Below are positions 24,256 to 39,302 of a DNA stretch of 64,000 bases, piece by piece (position 1 is the first letter of the stretch; each line of letters begins with the position of its first letter). Under the pieces are notes generated by a model. The model was not told where the DNA came from. It searched no databases and saw only the letters and a list, made by a program, of their open reading frames with translations. The position numbers and the translations under genes were made by a program. The stretch comes from Otis tarda (lineage: Eukaryota; Chordata; Aves; Otidiformes; Otididae): assembly GCA_026413225.1 (NCBI GenBank), contig CM048557.1, positions 1 through 64,000 of the forward strand, in the 5' to 3' direction.

Positions 24256-27200
24256 TTTTGGTGTGGTAGCAATCGTCCGACGGTGGTGATTTTTCAGGTT
24301 TTCTTTTCAGTGGGCGTCCTTGTGCAGCTGGTGGTAAACGTCGAAGCCCTGTTCGTCAGGGAAAGCCCGGAGCCCCAGTGTCTGTGCTGCTGTGGATGCG
24401 CTGCCAATGGCCGCTGAGGAGCAGCAAGAGCTTGAGTGGCTGGCACTTTTGGTGTAACAGCAATCGTCTGATGGTTGTGATTTTTGGGTTTTTTTTTTTC
24501 ACTGGGTGCCCAGGTACACCTGGTTGTGAACGTCGAAGCCCTGTTCCTCAGGGAAAGCCTGGACCCCAATGTCTGTGCTGCTGCAGGATGAACTACCAAT
24601 GGCCGCTGAGGAGCAGCAAGATCTTGAGTGGTTGGCACTTTTGGTGTGGGAGCAATGGTCCAACGTTTGTGATTTTTCGGGTTTTTTTTCAGGGGGCGCC
24701 CAGGTGCAGCTGGTGGTAAACGTCGAAGCCCTGTTCGTCAGGGAAAGCCCAGAGCCCCAATGTCTGTGCTGCTGTAGTTGGACTGCCAATGGCCACTGAG
24801 GAGCAGCAAGAGCTTGAGTGGCTGGCACTTTTGGTGTGGGTGAATCGTCTGATGGTCGTGATTTTTGGGGTTTTTTTTTTCAGGGGGCGCCCAGGTGCAG
24901 CTGGTGGTAAACATCCAAGCCCTGTTCGTCAGGGAAAGCCCGGACACCCAGTGTCTGTGCTGCTCTAGGTGCGCTGCCCATGGCCGCTGAGGAGCAGCAA
25001 GAGCTTGTGTGGCGGCACTTTTGGTGTGGGAGCAATCGTCCGACGTTCGTGATTTTTCGGGGTTTTTTTTCAGTGGGTGCACAGGTGCAGCTGGTGGTAA
25101 ACGTCGAAGCCCTGTTCGTCAGGGAAAGCCCGGAGCCCCAATGTCTGTGCTGCTATAGTTGGACTGCCAATGGCCGCTGAGGATCAGCAAAGCTTGAGTG
25201 GCTGGCACTTTTGGTGTGGGAGCAATGCTCCGACATTCGTGATTTTTAGGGGTTTTTTTTCAGTGGGCGCCCTGGTGCAGCTGGTGGTAAACATCCAAGC
25301 CCTGTTCCTCAGGGAAAGCAGGGAGCCCCAATGTCTGTGGTGCTGTAGGTGCGCTGCCAATGGCAGCTGAGGAGCAGCAAGAGCTTGAGTGTCTGGCACT
25401 TTTGGTGTGGGAGCAATCGTTAAACGTTCCTGATTTTTCTGGGATTTTTTTCAGTGGGCGCCCAGGTGCAGCTGGTGGTAAACGTCGAAGCCCTGTTCGT
25501 CAGGGAAAGCCCAGAGCTCCAATGTATGTTGTGCTGTAGGTGCACTACCAATGGCCGCTGAGGAGCAGCAAGAGCTTGAATTGCTGACACTTTTGTTGTG
25601 GGAGCAATCGTCCGACCTTCGTGAATTTCGGGGTATTTTTTCAGTGGGCGCCCAGGTGCAGCTGGTGGTAAACGTCGAAGCCCTTTTCGTCAGGGAATGC
25701 CCGGAGCCCCGGTGTCTGTACTGCTGTAGGTGTGCTGCCAATGTCCGCTGAGGAGCAGCAAGAGCTTGAGTGTCTGGCACTTTTGGTGTGGGAGCAATAG
25801 TCCGACGTTCGTGATTTTTAGGGGTTTTTATTTTCATGGGGCGCCCTTGGGCAACTAGTGGTAAACGTCGAAGCCCTGTTCGTCAGGGAAAGCCCGGAGC
25901 CCCAATGTCTGTGCTGCTGTAGCTGCGCTGCCAATGGCCGCTGAGGAGCAGCAAGAGCTTGAGTGGCTGGCACTTTTGGTGTGGGTGAATCGTCTGATGG
26001 TCGTGATTTTTGGGGTTTTTTTTTTCAGGGGGCGCCCAGGTGCAGCTGGTGGTAAACATCCAAGCCCTGTTCGTCAGGGAAAGCCCGGACACCCAGTGTC
26101 TGTGGTGCTCTAGGTGCGCTGCCCATGGCCGCTGAGGAGCAGGAAGAGCTTGAGTGGCGGCACTTTTGGTGTGGGAGCAATCGTCCGACGTTCGTGATTT
26201 TTCGGGGTTTTTTTTCAGTGGGTGCACAGGTGAAGCTGGTGGTAAACGTCGAAGCCCTGTTCGTCAGGGAAAGCCCGGAGCCCCAATGTCTGTGCTGCTA
26301 TAGTTGGACTGCCAATGGCCGCTGAGGAGCAGCAAAGCTTGAGTGGCTGGCACTTTTGGTGTGGGAGCAATGGTCCGACGTTCATGATTTTTGTGGTTGT
26401 TTTTCAGTGGGTGCCCAGGTGCAGCTGGTGGTGAACGTCGAAGCCCTGTTCGTCAGGGAAACCCCGGAGCCCCAATGTCTGTGCTGCTGTGCATGCGCTG
26501 CCAATGGCCGCTGACAGCAGCAAGAGCTTGAGTGGCTGGCACTTTTGGTGTGGGAGCAATCATTCAACGTTCGTGATTTTTCGGGGTTTTTTTTTCAGTT
26601 GGCACCCTTGTGAAACTAGTGGTAAACGTTGAAGCCCTGTTCGTCAGGGAAGGCCCGGAGCCCCAGTTTCTGTGCTGCTCTAGTTGAACTGCCACTGGCG
26701 GCTGAGGAGCAGCAAGAGCTTTAGTGGCTGGCACTTTTAATGTGGGAGCAATCATTCAACGTTCGTGATTTTTCACTGTTTTTTTTCGTTGGGCGCCCAC
26801 GTGCAACTCGTGTTAAATGTCGAAGCCCTGTTCGTCAGAGAAGGCCGGGAGCCCCAATGTCTGTCCTCCTGTAGCTGCACTATCAATGTCCGCTGAGGAG
26901 CAAGAGCTTGAGTGGCTGGCACTTTTGGTGTGGGAGCAATGGTCCAACGTTTGTGATTTTTCAGGGTTTTTTTTGAGGGGGCGCCCGGGTGCAGCTGGTG
27001 ATGAACGTCGAAGCCCTGTTCTTAAGGGAAATCCCGGAGCCCCAATGTTTGTGCTGCTGTAGTTGGACTGCCAATGGCCACTGACGAGCAGCAAGAGCTT
27101 GAGTGGCTGGCACTTTTGGTGTGGGAGCAATGGTCCAACGTTCCTGTTTTTTCGGGGTTTTTTTTCAGTGGGCGCCCACGTGCAGCTGGTGGTGAACGTC

Positions 27201-28729
27201 GAAGCCCTGTTCGTCAGGGAAAGCCCGGAGCTCCAATGTCTGTGGTGCTGTAGGTGCGTTAGCAATGGCCGCTGAGGAGCAGCAAGAGCTTGAGTGGCTG
27301 GCACTTTTGGTGTTGGAGCAATCGTCCGACGTTCGTGATTTTTCGGGGTTTTTTTTCAGTGGGCGCCCTGGTGCAGGCAGTGCTAAACGTCGAAGCCCTG
27401 TTCGTCAGGGAAAGCCCGGAGCGCCAATGTCTGTGCTGCTGTAGGTGCGCTGCCAATGGCCGCTGAGGAGCAGCAAGAGCTTGAGTGGCTGGCACTTTTG
27501 GTGTGGGAGCAATCGTCCAACGTTCGTGATTTTTCGGTGTTTTTTTTCAGTGGGCGCCCAGGTGCATCTGGTGGTAAACGTCGAAGCCCTGTTCGTCAGG
27601 GAAAGCCCGGAGCTCCAATGTCTGTGCTTCTGTGCATGCGCTGTCAATGACCGCTGAGTAGCAGCAAGAGCTTGAGTGGCTGGCACTTTTGGTGTGTGAG
27701 CAATGGTCCAACATTCGTGATTTTTCGGGTTTCTTTTTCAGGGGGCGCCCAGGTGCAGCTGGTGGTAAACGTCGAAGACCTGTTCGTCAGGGAAAGCCCG
27801 GAGCCCCAATGTCTGTGATGCTGTACATGCACTGCCAATGGCCGCTGAGGAGCAGCAAGAGCTTGAGTGGCTGGCACTTTTGTTGTGGGAGCAATGGTCC
27901 CACGTTCGTGATTTTTCGGGGAATTTTTTTCAGTGGGTGCCCAGGTGCAGCTGGTGGTGAACGTCAAAGCCCTGTTCGTCTGGGAAAGCCCGGAGCCCCA
28001 ATGTCTGTGCTGCTGTAGATGCGCTGCCAATGGCCGCTGACGAGAAGCAAGAGTTTGAGTGGCTGGCACTTTTGGTGTGGGAGCAATAGTTTGACGGTTG
28101 TGATTTTTGGGTTTTTTTTTTCAGTGGGCGCCCAGGTGCAGCTGGTGGTAAACGTCGAAGCCCTGTTCGTCAGTGAAAGCCCAGAGCCCCAATGTCTGTG
28201 CTGCTGTAGATGCGCTGCCAATGGTCGCTGAGGAGTAGCAAGAGTTTGACTGTCTGGCACTTTTGGTGTGGGACCAATGGACCGACGTTCGTTATTTTTG
28301 GGTTTATTTTCAGTGGGCACCCAGGTGCATCTGGTGGTAAACGTCGAAGCCCTGTTCGTCAGGGAAAGCCCGGAGCCCCAGTGTCTGTGCTGCTGTGCAT
28401 GCGCTGCCAATGGCCGCTAAGGAGCAGCAAGAGTTTGAGTGGCTGGCACTTTTTGTGTGGGAGCAATCGTCTGACGGTCGTGATTTTTGGTGTTTTTTTT
28501 TTTCACAAGGCGCCCAGGTGCAGCTGGTGATAAACTTCGAAGCCCTGTTCGTCAGGGAAAGCCCGGAGCCCCAATGTCTGTGCTGTTGTAGATGCGCTGC
28601 CAATAGCCGCTGAGGGGCAGGAAGAGCGTGAGTGGCTGGCACTTTTGGTGTGGGAGCAATGGTCCGACGTTCGTGATTGTTCGGGTTTGTTTTTCAGGGG
28701 GCGCCCAGGTGCAGCTGGTGGTGAACGTC

Positions 28730-29975
28730 GAAGCCCTCTTCCTCAGGGAAAGTCCGGAGCGCCAATGTCTGTGCTGCTGTAGGTGCACTACCAATGGCCT
28801 CTGAGGAGCAGCAAGAGTTTGAGTGGCTGGCACTTTTGGTGTGGGGCAATCGTCTGACGGTCGTGATTTTTGAGGTTTGTTTTTTCAGGGGGGGCCAACG
28901 AGCAGCTGGTGGTAAACGTCGAAGCCCTGTTCCTCACGGAAACCTCAGAGACCCATTGTCTGTTCTGCTGTAGGTGCACTACCAATGGCCGCTGAGGAGC
29001 AGCAAAGCTTGAGTGGCTGGCACTTTTGGTGTGGGAGCAATGCTCCAACGTTATGATTTTTAGGAGTTTTTTTTTAGGGGTTGTCCAGGTGCAGCTGGTG
29101 GTAAACGTCGAAGCCGTGGTTGTCAGGGAAAACTCAGAGACCCAACGTCTGTGCTTCTGTAGGTGTGCTGCCAATGGCCGCTGAGGAGCAGCAAGAGCTT
29201 GAGTGGCTGGCACTTTTTCTGTGGGAGGTATCGTCTGAGGTTCGTGATTTTTCCATGGTTTTTTTCGGAGTCTTTTTTCGTTGGGCGCCCACGTGCAGCT
29301 GGTGGTGAATGTCAGGGAAAGCCCGGAGCCCCAATGTCTGTGCTGCTGTAGATGCACTGCCAATGGCTGCTGAGGAGCAGCAAGAGCTTGAGTGGCTGGC
29401 ACTTTTGGTGTCGGAGCAATGGTGCGACGTTCGTGATTTTTCGGGTTTCTTTTTCAGTGGGCGCCAAGGTGCATGTGGTGGTGAACGTCGAAGCTCTGTT
29501 CGTAAGAAAAATCCCGGATCCCCAATGTCTGTGATGCTATAGGTGCGCTGCCAATGGCCGCTGAGGAGCAGCAAGAGCTTGAGTGGCTGGCACTTTTGGT
29601 GTGGGAGCAATGGTCGGACGTTTGTGATTTTTTGCGTTTTTTTTTTGTTTGGCGCCCAGGTACAGCTGGTGGTGAACGTCAAAGCCCTGTTCGTCAGGGA
29701 AAGCCCGGAGCACCAATGTCTGTGCTGCTGTAGGTGCGCTGCCAATGGCCGCTGAGGATCAGCAAGAGCTTGAGTGGCTGGCACTTTTGGTGTGGGAGCA
29801 ATCGTCCGACGTTCGTGATTTTTCGGGTTTTTTTTTCACTGGGCGCCCAGGTGCATCTGGTAGTAAACATCGAAGCCCTGTTCGTCAGGGAAAGCCCGGA
29901 GCCCCAATGTCTCTGCTTCTGTGCATGCGCTCTTAATGACCGCTGAGGATCAGCAAGAGCTTGAGTAGCTAGCAC
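28730..29975 (+). repeat. Duplicated block within array 3, copy 2
   Basis: Second copy of 22610-24255. Two monomers present in copy 1 (about 22865-23250) are missing. Near 29308-29312 another deletion of about one monomer joins GTGAATGTC directly to AGGGAAAGCC. An extra monomer is present at about 29543-29733. Confidence 0.8.
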
Positions 29976-32900
29976 TTTTGGTGTGGGATCAATGGTCCGA
30001 CGATCGTGATTTTTGGGTTTTTTTTTTCACTGGGCGCCTAGGTGCAGGTGGTGGTAAACTTCGAAGCCCTGTTCGTCAGGGAAACCCCGGAGCCCCAATG
30101 TCTGTGCTGCTGTAGATGCGCTGCCAATGGCCACTGAGGAGCAGCAAGAGCTTGAGTGGCTGGCACTTTTGGTGTGGGAGCAATGGTCGAACGTTCCTGT
30201 TTTTTCGGGGTATTTTTTCAGTGGGCGCCTATGTGCGGCTTGTGGTGAACGTCAAAGCCCTGTTCGTCAGGGAAAGCCCGGAGCACCCATGTCTGTGCTG
30301 CTGTAGGTGCACTACCAATGGCCGCTGAGGAGCAGCAAGAGCTTGAATTGCTGGCACTTTTGTTGTGGGAGCAATCGTCCGAGGGTCATGAATTTCGGGG
30401 TTTTTTTTCAGGGGGCGCCCAGGTGCAGCTGGTTTGAAACGTCTAAGCCCTGTTCGTCAGGGAAAGCCCGGAGCCCCAATGTCTGTGCTGCTGTAGTTGG
30501 ACTGCCAATGGCCGCTGAGGAGCAGCAAGAGCTTGAGTGTCTGGCACTTTTGGTGTGGGAGCAATGGTCCGACGTTCGTGATTTTTGTGGTTTTTTTTCA
30601 TGGGTCGCCCAGGTGCAGCTGGTGGTAAACGTCGAAGCCCTGTTCGTCAGGGAAAGCCCGGAGCCCCAGTGTCTGTGCTGCTGTAGTTGCGTTACCAATG
30701 GCCAATGAAGAGCAGCAAGAGCTTGAGTGGCTGGCACTTTTGGTGTGTTAGCAATGGTCCGACGTTTGTGATTTTTGGTGTTTTTTTTTCAGTTGGCGCC
30801 CTTGTGCGGCTTGTGGTAAACGTCGAAGCCATGTTCGTCAGGGAAAGCCCGGAGCCCCAATGTCTGTGCTGCTGTAGTTGGACTGCCAATGGCCGCTGAG
30901 GATCAGCAAGAGCTTGAGTGGCTGGCACTTTTGGTCTGGGAGCAATGGTCGAACGTTAGTGATTTTTCAGTGTTTTTTTTCGTTGGGCGCCCACGTGCAG
31001 CTCGTGTTAAATGTCGAAGCCCTGTTCGTCAGAGAAGGCCGGGAGCCCCAGTGTCTGTGCGCCTGTAGGTGCACTATCAATGTCCGCTGAAGAGGAGCAA
31101 GAGCTTGAGTGGCTGGCACTTTTGGTGTGGGAGCAATGGTCCAAGGTTTGTGATTTTTAAGGTTTTTTTTTGAGGGGGCGCCCGGGTGCAACTGGTGGTA
31201 AAAGTCGAAGCCCTGTTCGTCAGGGAAAGCCTGGAGCTCCAATGCCTGTGTTGCTGTACATGCTCTGCCAATGGCCGCTCAGGAGCAGCAATAGCTTGAA
31301 TTGCTGGCACTTTTGTTGTGGGAGCAATCGTCCGATGTTCCTGAATTTCGGGGTTTTTTTTCAGTGTGCGCCCAGGTGCATCTGGTAGTAAACATCGAAG
31401 CCCTTTAGGTCAGGAAAGCCCGGAGCCCCAATGTCTGTGCTGCTGTAGGTGCGCTGCCAATGGCCGCTGAGGAGCAGCAAGAGCTTGAGTGGCTGTGACT
31501 TTTGGTATGGGAGCAATGGTCGAACGCTCGTGATTTTTCGGGTTTTTTTTTCAGTGGGCGCCCAGGTACAGCTGGTAGTAAACATCGAAGACCTGTTCGT
31601 CAGGGAAAGCCCTGAGCCCCAATGTCTGTGATGCTATAGGTGCGCTGCCAATGGCCGCTGAGGAGCAGCAGGAGCTTGAGTGGCTGGCACTTTTGGTTTG
31701 GGAGCAATGGTCCGACGTTCGTGATTTTTCGGGGAATTTTGTTGAGGGGGCTCCCAGGTGCATCTGGTGGTGAACGTCAAAGCCCTGTTCGTCAGGGAAA
31801 GCCCGGAGCACCAATGTCTGTGCTGCTGTAGATGCGCTGCCAATGGCCGCTGACGAGAAGCAAGAGTTTGAGTGACTGGCATTTTTGGTGTGGGAGCAAT
31901 AGTTTGACGGTTGTGATTTTTGAGTTTTTTTTTTCAGGGGTGTCCCAGGTGCAGCTGGTAGTAAACGTCGAAGCCCTGTTCGTCAGGGAAACCCTGGAGC
32001 CCCAATGTCTGTGCTGCTGTGCTTGCGCTGCCAATGGCCGCTGAGGATCAGCAAGAGCTTGAGTGGCTGGCACTTTCGGTGTGGGAGCAATCTTTGAACG
32101 TTCGTGATTTTTAGCGGTATTTTTTTTTCAGTGTGCGCCCATGTGCAGCTGGTGGTAAACGTCGAAGTCCTGTTCGTCAGGGAAAGCACGTAACCCCAAT
32201 GTCTGTGCTGCTGTAGGTGCGCTACGAATGGCCGCTGAGGAGCAGCAAGAGCTTGAGTGGCTGGCACTTTTGGTGTGGGACCAATGGTCGAACGTTCGTG
32301 ATTTTTTGGGGTTTTTTTTCGTTGGGCACCCAGGTGCAGCTGGTGGTAAACGTCGAAGCCCTGTTCGTCAGGGAATACCCAGGGCCCCATTGTCTGTGCT
32401 GCTGTAGGTGTGCTGCCAATGGCCGCTGAGGAGCAGCAAGAGCTTGAGTGCCTGGCACTTTTGGTGTGGGAGCAATGGTCCGACGTTCATGAATTTTTAG
32501 GGGTTTTTTTCAGGGGGCGCCCACGTGCAGGTGGTGGTTAACGTCAGAGCCCTGCTCGTCAGGGAAAGCCCGGAGCCCCAGTGTCTGTGATGCTGTAGAT
32601 GCACTGCCAATGGCCGCTGAGGAGCAGCAAGAGCTTGAGTGGCTGGCACTTTTGTTGTGGTAGCAATGGTCCAACGTTCATGATTTTTCTGGGATTTTTT
32701 TTCAGTGGGCGCCCAGGTGCATCTGGTGGTAAACGTCAAAGCCCTGTTCGTCAGGGAAAGCCCGGAGCACCAATGTCTGTGCTGCTGTAGATGCGCTGCC
32801 AATGGCCGGTGACGAGCAGCAAGAGATTGAGTGGCTGGCACTTTTGGTGTGGGAGCAATAGTTTGACGGTTGTGATTTTTGGTTTTTTTTTTTCAGTGGG

Positions 32901-33908
32901 CGCCCAGGTGAGCTGGTGGTAAAATTCGAAGCCCTGTTCGTCAGGGAAACCCTGGAGCCCCAATGTCTCTGCTGCTGTGCATGCGCTGCCAATGGCCGCA
33001 GAGGAGCAGCAAGAGCTTGAGTGTCTGGCACTTTTGGTGTGGGAGCAATCGTCTGAGGTTCGTGATTTTTCGGGGTTTTTCTTCAGGGGGCGCCCAGGTG
33101 CATCTGGTGGTAAACGTCGAAGCCCTGTTCATCAGGGAAAGCCCGGAGCTCCAATGTCTATACTTCTGTGCATGCGCTGTCAATGACTGCTGAGGAGCAG
33201 CAAGAGCTTGAGTGGCTCGCACTTTTGGTACGGGAGCAATGGTCCGACGTTCGTGATTTTTCGGGTTTTTTTTCAGTGGGCGCCCAGGTGCATCTGGTGG
33301 TAAACGTCGAAGCCCTGTTCTTCAGGGAAAGCCCAGGGCCCCAAAGTCTGTGCTCTGTAGGTGCGCTGCCAATGGCCGCTGAGGAGCAGCAAGAGCTTGA
33401 GTGGCTGGCACTTTTGGTGTGGGAGCAATAGTCCGACGTTCGGGATTTTTTGGGGTTTTTTATAGGGGTCGCCCAGGTGCAGCTGGTGGTAAACGTCGAA
33501 GCCCTGTTCGTTAGGGAAAGCTCAGAGACCCAATGTCTGTGCTGCTGTAGGTGTGCTGCCAATGGCCGCTGAGGAGCAGCAAGAGCTTGAGTGGCTGGCA
33601 CTTTTGGTGTGGGAGCAATGGTCCGATGTTCGTGATTTTTTGGGGTTTTTTTCAGGGGGCGCCCAGGTGCAGCTGGTGGTTAACGTCGGAGCCCTGTTCG
33701 TCAGGGAAAGCGAGGAGCCCCAATGTCTGTGCTGCTGTAGTTGGACTGCCAATGGCCACTGAGGAGCAGCAAGAGCTTGAGTGGCTGGCACTTTTGGTAT
33801 GGGAGCAATGGTCGAATGTTCGTGATTTTTCAGGGTTTTTTTTCGTTGGGCGCCCAGGTGCAGCTGTAGGTGAACGTCGAAGCCCTGTTCTTCAGGGAAA
33901 GCCCAGAG

Positions 33909-34588
33909 GCAAGTTATGATTATATCTTGTCAATTGGTGCTGGATCATGCTGGGTCTTGCTCTTAAATCTTTTCTCCCATGATATAGCAGACAGAGTTTA
34001 TATTCACAGAATCATAGAATCGTATAATAGTTAGGGTTGGAAGGGACCTTTAAAAGTCATCTAGTTCAACGCCCCCGCAAGAAGCAGGGACATCTTCAAC
34101 TAGATCACATTGCTTAGAGCCGTATCCACTTTTCTGAGCATTCTGATTTCTTTTCCTTCTATTAAAAGGGATGGAAGTTGGCTCACAAAACTTAATAGCT
34201 CTAGTGACCATTTCTTCTTAATAACAACCTTTGAAAGAGGCAACTACAAAGAGAGCCACTGCTTTAGATTACGGTAGCTGTAGTGTGGGAAGCTGAGGGT
34301 GAATTAAAGAGGGAAAATAGAGGGCAGAGAGGTGGCTCCTCAGAAGAACCTCTGGAGACAGTTATATGCACACAGACATATATACACATACATACATGGA
34401 AATACGTTTCTGGGAACTGCATGTCTCAGGCAGCAGTGTGAAGTGAAGCTGACAGAGAACTCTTCCTGCAGCAGATGCAAACAGAAGTTTATGTGTCTGT
34501 CACCCATGTACTGTTTCTGATAGTGACTTTAGAGAGCGATAGTATGACTTCACTTTGCCTAGTCTTACATCCTGTATTACTTTTTCAG
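33909..34588 (+). other. Unique DNA upstream of the first SCUBE1 exon in view (intronic or duplicated flank)
   Basis: Low-GC, non-satellite sequence from the array 3 border to the first recognisable exon. It contains one minus-strand CR1 fragment. It ends with a usable acceptor, a C/T-rich run CTGTATTACTTTTTCAG at 34572-34588. I see no additional SCUBE exon in it. Confidence 0.75.
34005..34131 (-). mobile_element. CR1 LINE 3'-end fragment
   Basis: On the minus strand this ends with the CR1 3' signature (complement of ACAGAATCATAGAAT). It is preceded by the diagnostic GGTTGGAAGGGACCTTTAAA and TCATCTAGTTCAACGCCCCC segments as read on the plus strand. It is a severely 5'-truncated copy of about 125 bp with no coding capacity. 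CR1 is the dominant LINE of birds. Confidence 0.9.
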
Positions 34589-37528
<2,940 letters not shown>

Positions 37529-38769
37529 TTGGCACTGTACTCAAAAAACTAACCAGCCCTGGGCACGCACAGAGGGGTTGTGGTACGTGGGGCTGCTTTC
37601 TGTGTTTTATACACTGACAGAGAAACTCTAGGGAAGTTTGCCAGCTCCGTTTTGGCAGAGTTTGGCTTTCTCAGCTCATATAAATATTTTGGTGAACAGA
37701 ATTCTGATTCCTTTCCAGATAATACCTTTTGAGTACTAAAAATACTTCATGGGTCTCTGAATTAGAGAATGCGCATGATTTCTGTAACTGAATGGTGCCA
37801 AGCAGAAGTTTGTAGAGCTCTGCCCTATTGCTTCATCAGTAAATCTAAAATGTAGTGAGGAGAGATAGGCTAAGTAGTATGGTTTGGGATGAACTCTGGG
37901 CTGCCATTAATGCATGTTACCACAACAAAGCTGGGTTCATATTTGGTCTCGCTGAAAGTGAGAGCAAGATTTATGTGTCTCTTAACTATTGCTATGAAGA
38001 AAATTCAGAGCTAAGATTGAAATAGTTTTAGTCCAAAGCAGTGAGTCCAAGAATTGCAAAAGGTATAATTTTTCTCCAAACTATATGTTGTATGAGGCAT
38101 GTGGAGGAATAAGCAAAGGATTGAATATTAGCTTGAATGCTCTGGGTCTGGATTACAGTGTGTTCATGCTGGTTTAAATTAAGTGATACCAGAATAAAAC
38201 CAGGATGCCAAACTAATGGAAAACAGACCCTGACCCACTGGACACTTCCATTTTGGGCTGTTTGCAGAAGTTACAACAGAACAGATTCTGTGCTGAATCC
38301 TAGTGCTCTCCCTGTACATAGGCCTCGGACAGCATGAGTCATTGGCTCTTCCAAGTAGTATAAAATTCTGTCCTCTGAGCACCTGCAGTTGAACACACAA
38401 GCCCCATTTTAAATGCAGGCTTTGCATAAATTATGCTCTTGTACATCACTGTTTAAACCTGTATAAGGTTCTTATATGAGCCTTCATCCTTATATTCCCC
38501 ATCTCATCTGACCACCTTGCAATGACCTCATTGAGCAAAGAAGGGCTACTTTCCCTGTCTTGCTGGAGAGAAGTAGATGTACAAAGATATTCCTCAACCA
38601 GACTGGCCGCAAAAGGCATCTATGGCAAAACACTGTTAGAGATTCCCAAACTCTGTCCTTTTCCTCAGATTGTGTTTCTTATGTGAGAAGGCTATTCTGA
38701 AAGGGCCTGTAGGGAGAACTATGTTGATCAAAATGTTGTGTCCATGCTATTCTGTCCACCGTCACGTTA

Positions 38770-38942
38770 CATCACCTTGCCCAGAGAGGTGATAGATGCC
38801 CCATCTCTGGAAACATTAAAGGCCAGGGTGGACAGGGCTCTGAGCAACCTGATCGGGTTAGAGATGTCCCTGCTTTTTGCAGGGAGATTGGACTAGATGA
38901 CCTTTAAAGGTCCCTTCCAACCGTAACAATTCTATGATTCTG
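38770..38942 (+). mobile_element. CR1 LINE 3'-end fragment
   Basis: Matches the CR1 3' region: TTGCCCAGAGAGGTGATAGA, CCATCTCTGGAAACATTAAA, GGCCAGGGTGGACAGGGCTC, then AGATGACCTTTAAAGGTCCC and the terminal ATTCTATGATTCTGTC. It is 5'-truncated, about 170 bp long, and in the same orientation as SCUBE1. It probably lies in the 3'UTR. Confidence 0.93.
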
Positions 38943-39245
38943 TCACTGTCCTCTGGCCATGCAAAGCATTTCCTCAGTTTAATGTACCTTCTGGGCCTTC
39001 TGTCTTGAAGGGAGGTGGCCACAATCCCACTCATTTGGAGATGGACTTACGACCCCTGTCTTTCGGTCACTGGCAGTGGTGCAGCGGGTGCCAAACGTCC
39101 TCTGTGTGCACCTTCAGGAAAGGTACTGAAATTTTGCAGTGTAGCCAGGACAAATGCTCCCTTTCCTTGGGTGTGGAGTCAGTCTCCCTGGATTTCACTG
39201 CATTGGTATGTGGTATTTAACTCTTGTATGTGAATAATACCACGT

Positions 39246-39302
39246 CCAGAGTGTGACAGATGCAACCCTCATCTCCAGAGTGTGACAGATGCAACCCTCA
39301 TC
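39246..39302 (+). repeat. 29-bp tandem duplication
   Basis: CCAGAGTGTGACAGATGCAA followed by CCCTCATCT occurs twice head to tail (starts at 39246 and 39275). The copies are identical until the end of the second. Confidence 0.9.

Larger units (their letters stand above)
22427..33908 (+). repeat. Satellite A array 3 (about 191-bp tandem repeat, plus orientation)
   Basis: About 60 monomers in plus orientation. Copies are diverged but contain internal duplications: a segment of 22.6-24.25 kb repeated at 28.73-29.97 kb, a six-monomer duplication at about 24.74-25.2 and 25.88-26.34 kb, and an inverted match to array 2 at 31.08-33.03 kb. One local oddity is a 15-20 bp partial duplication of the T-run near 23522-23548, also present near 29255-29280. 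The array stops in mid-monomer at GAAAGCCCAGAG, where unique low-GC DNA begins. Confidence 0.96.

Noticed and set aside
22427..33908. CENP-B box in the satellite monomer (TTCGTGATTTTTCGGGG)
   Set aside because: It has TTCG and CGGG, but the spacing is one base too long and the invariant central A is absent. It does not meet the known core motif.
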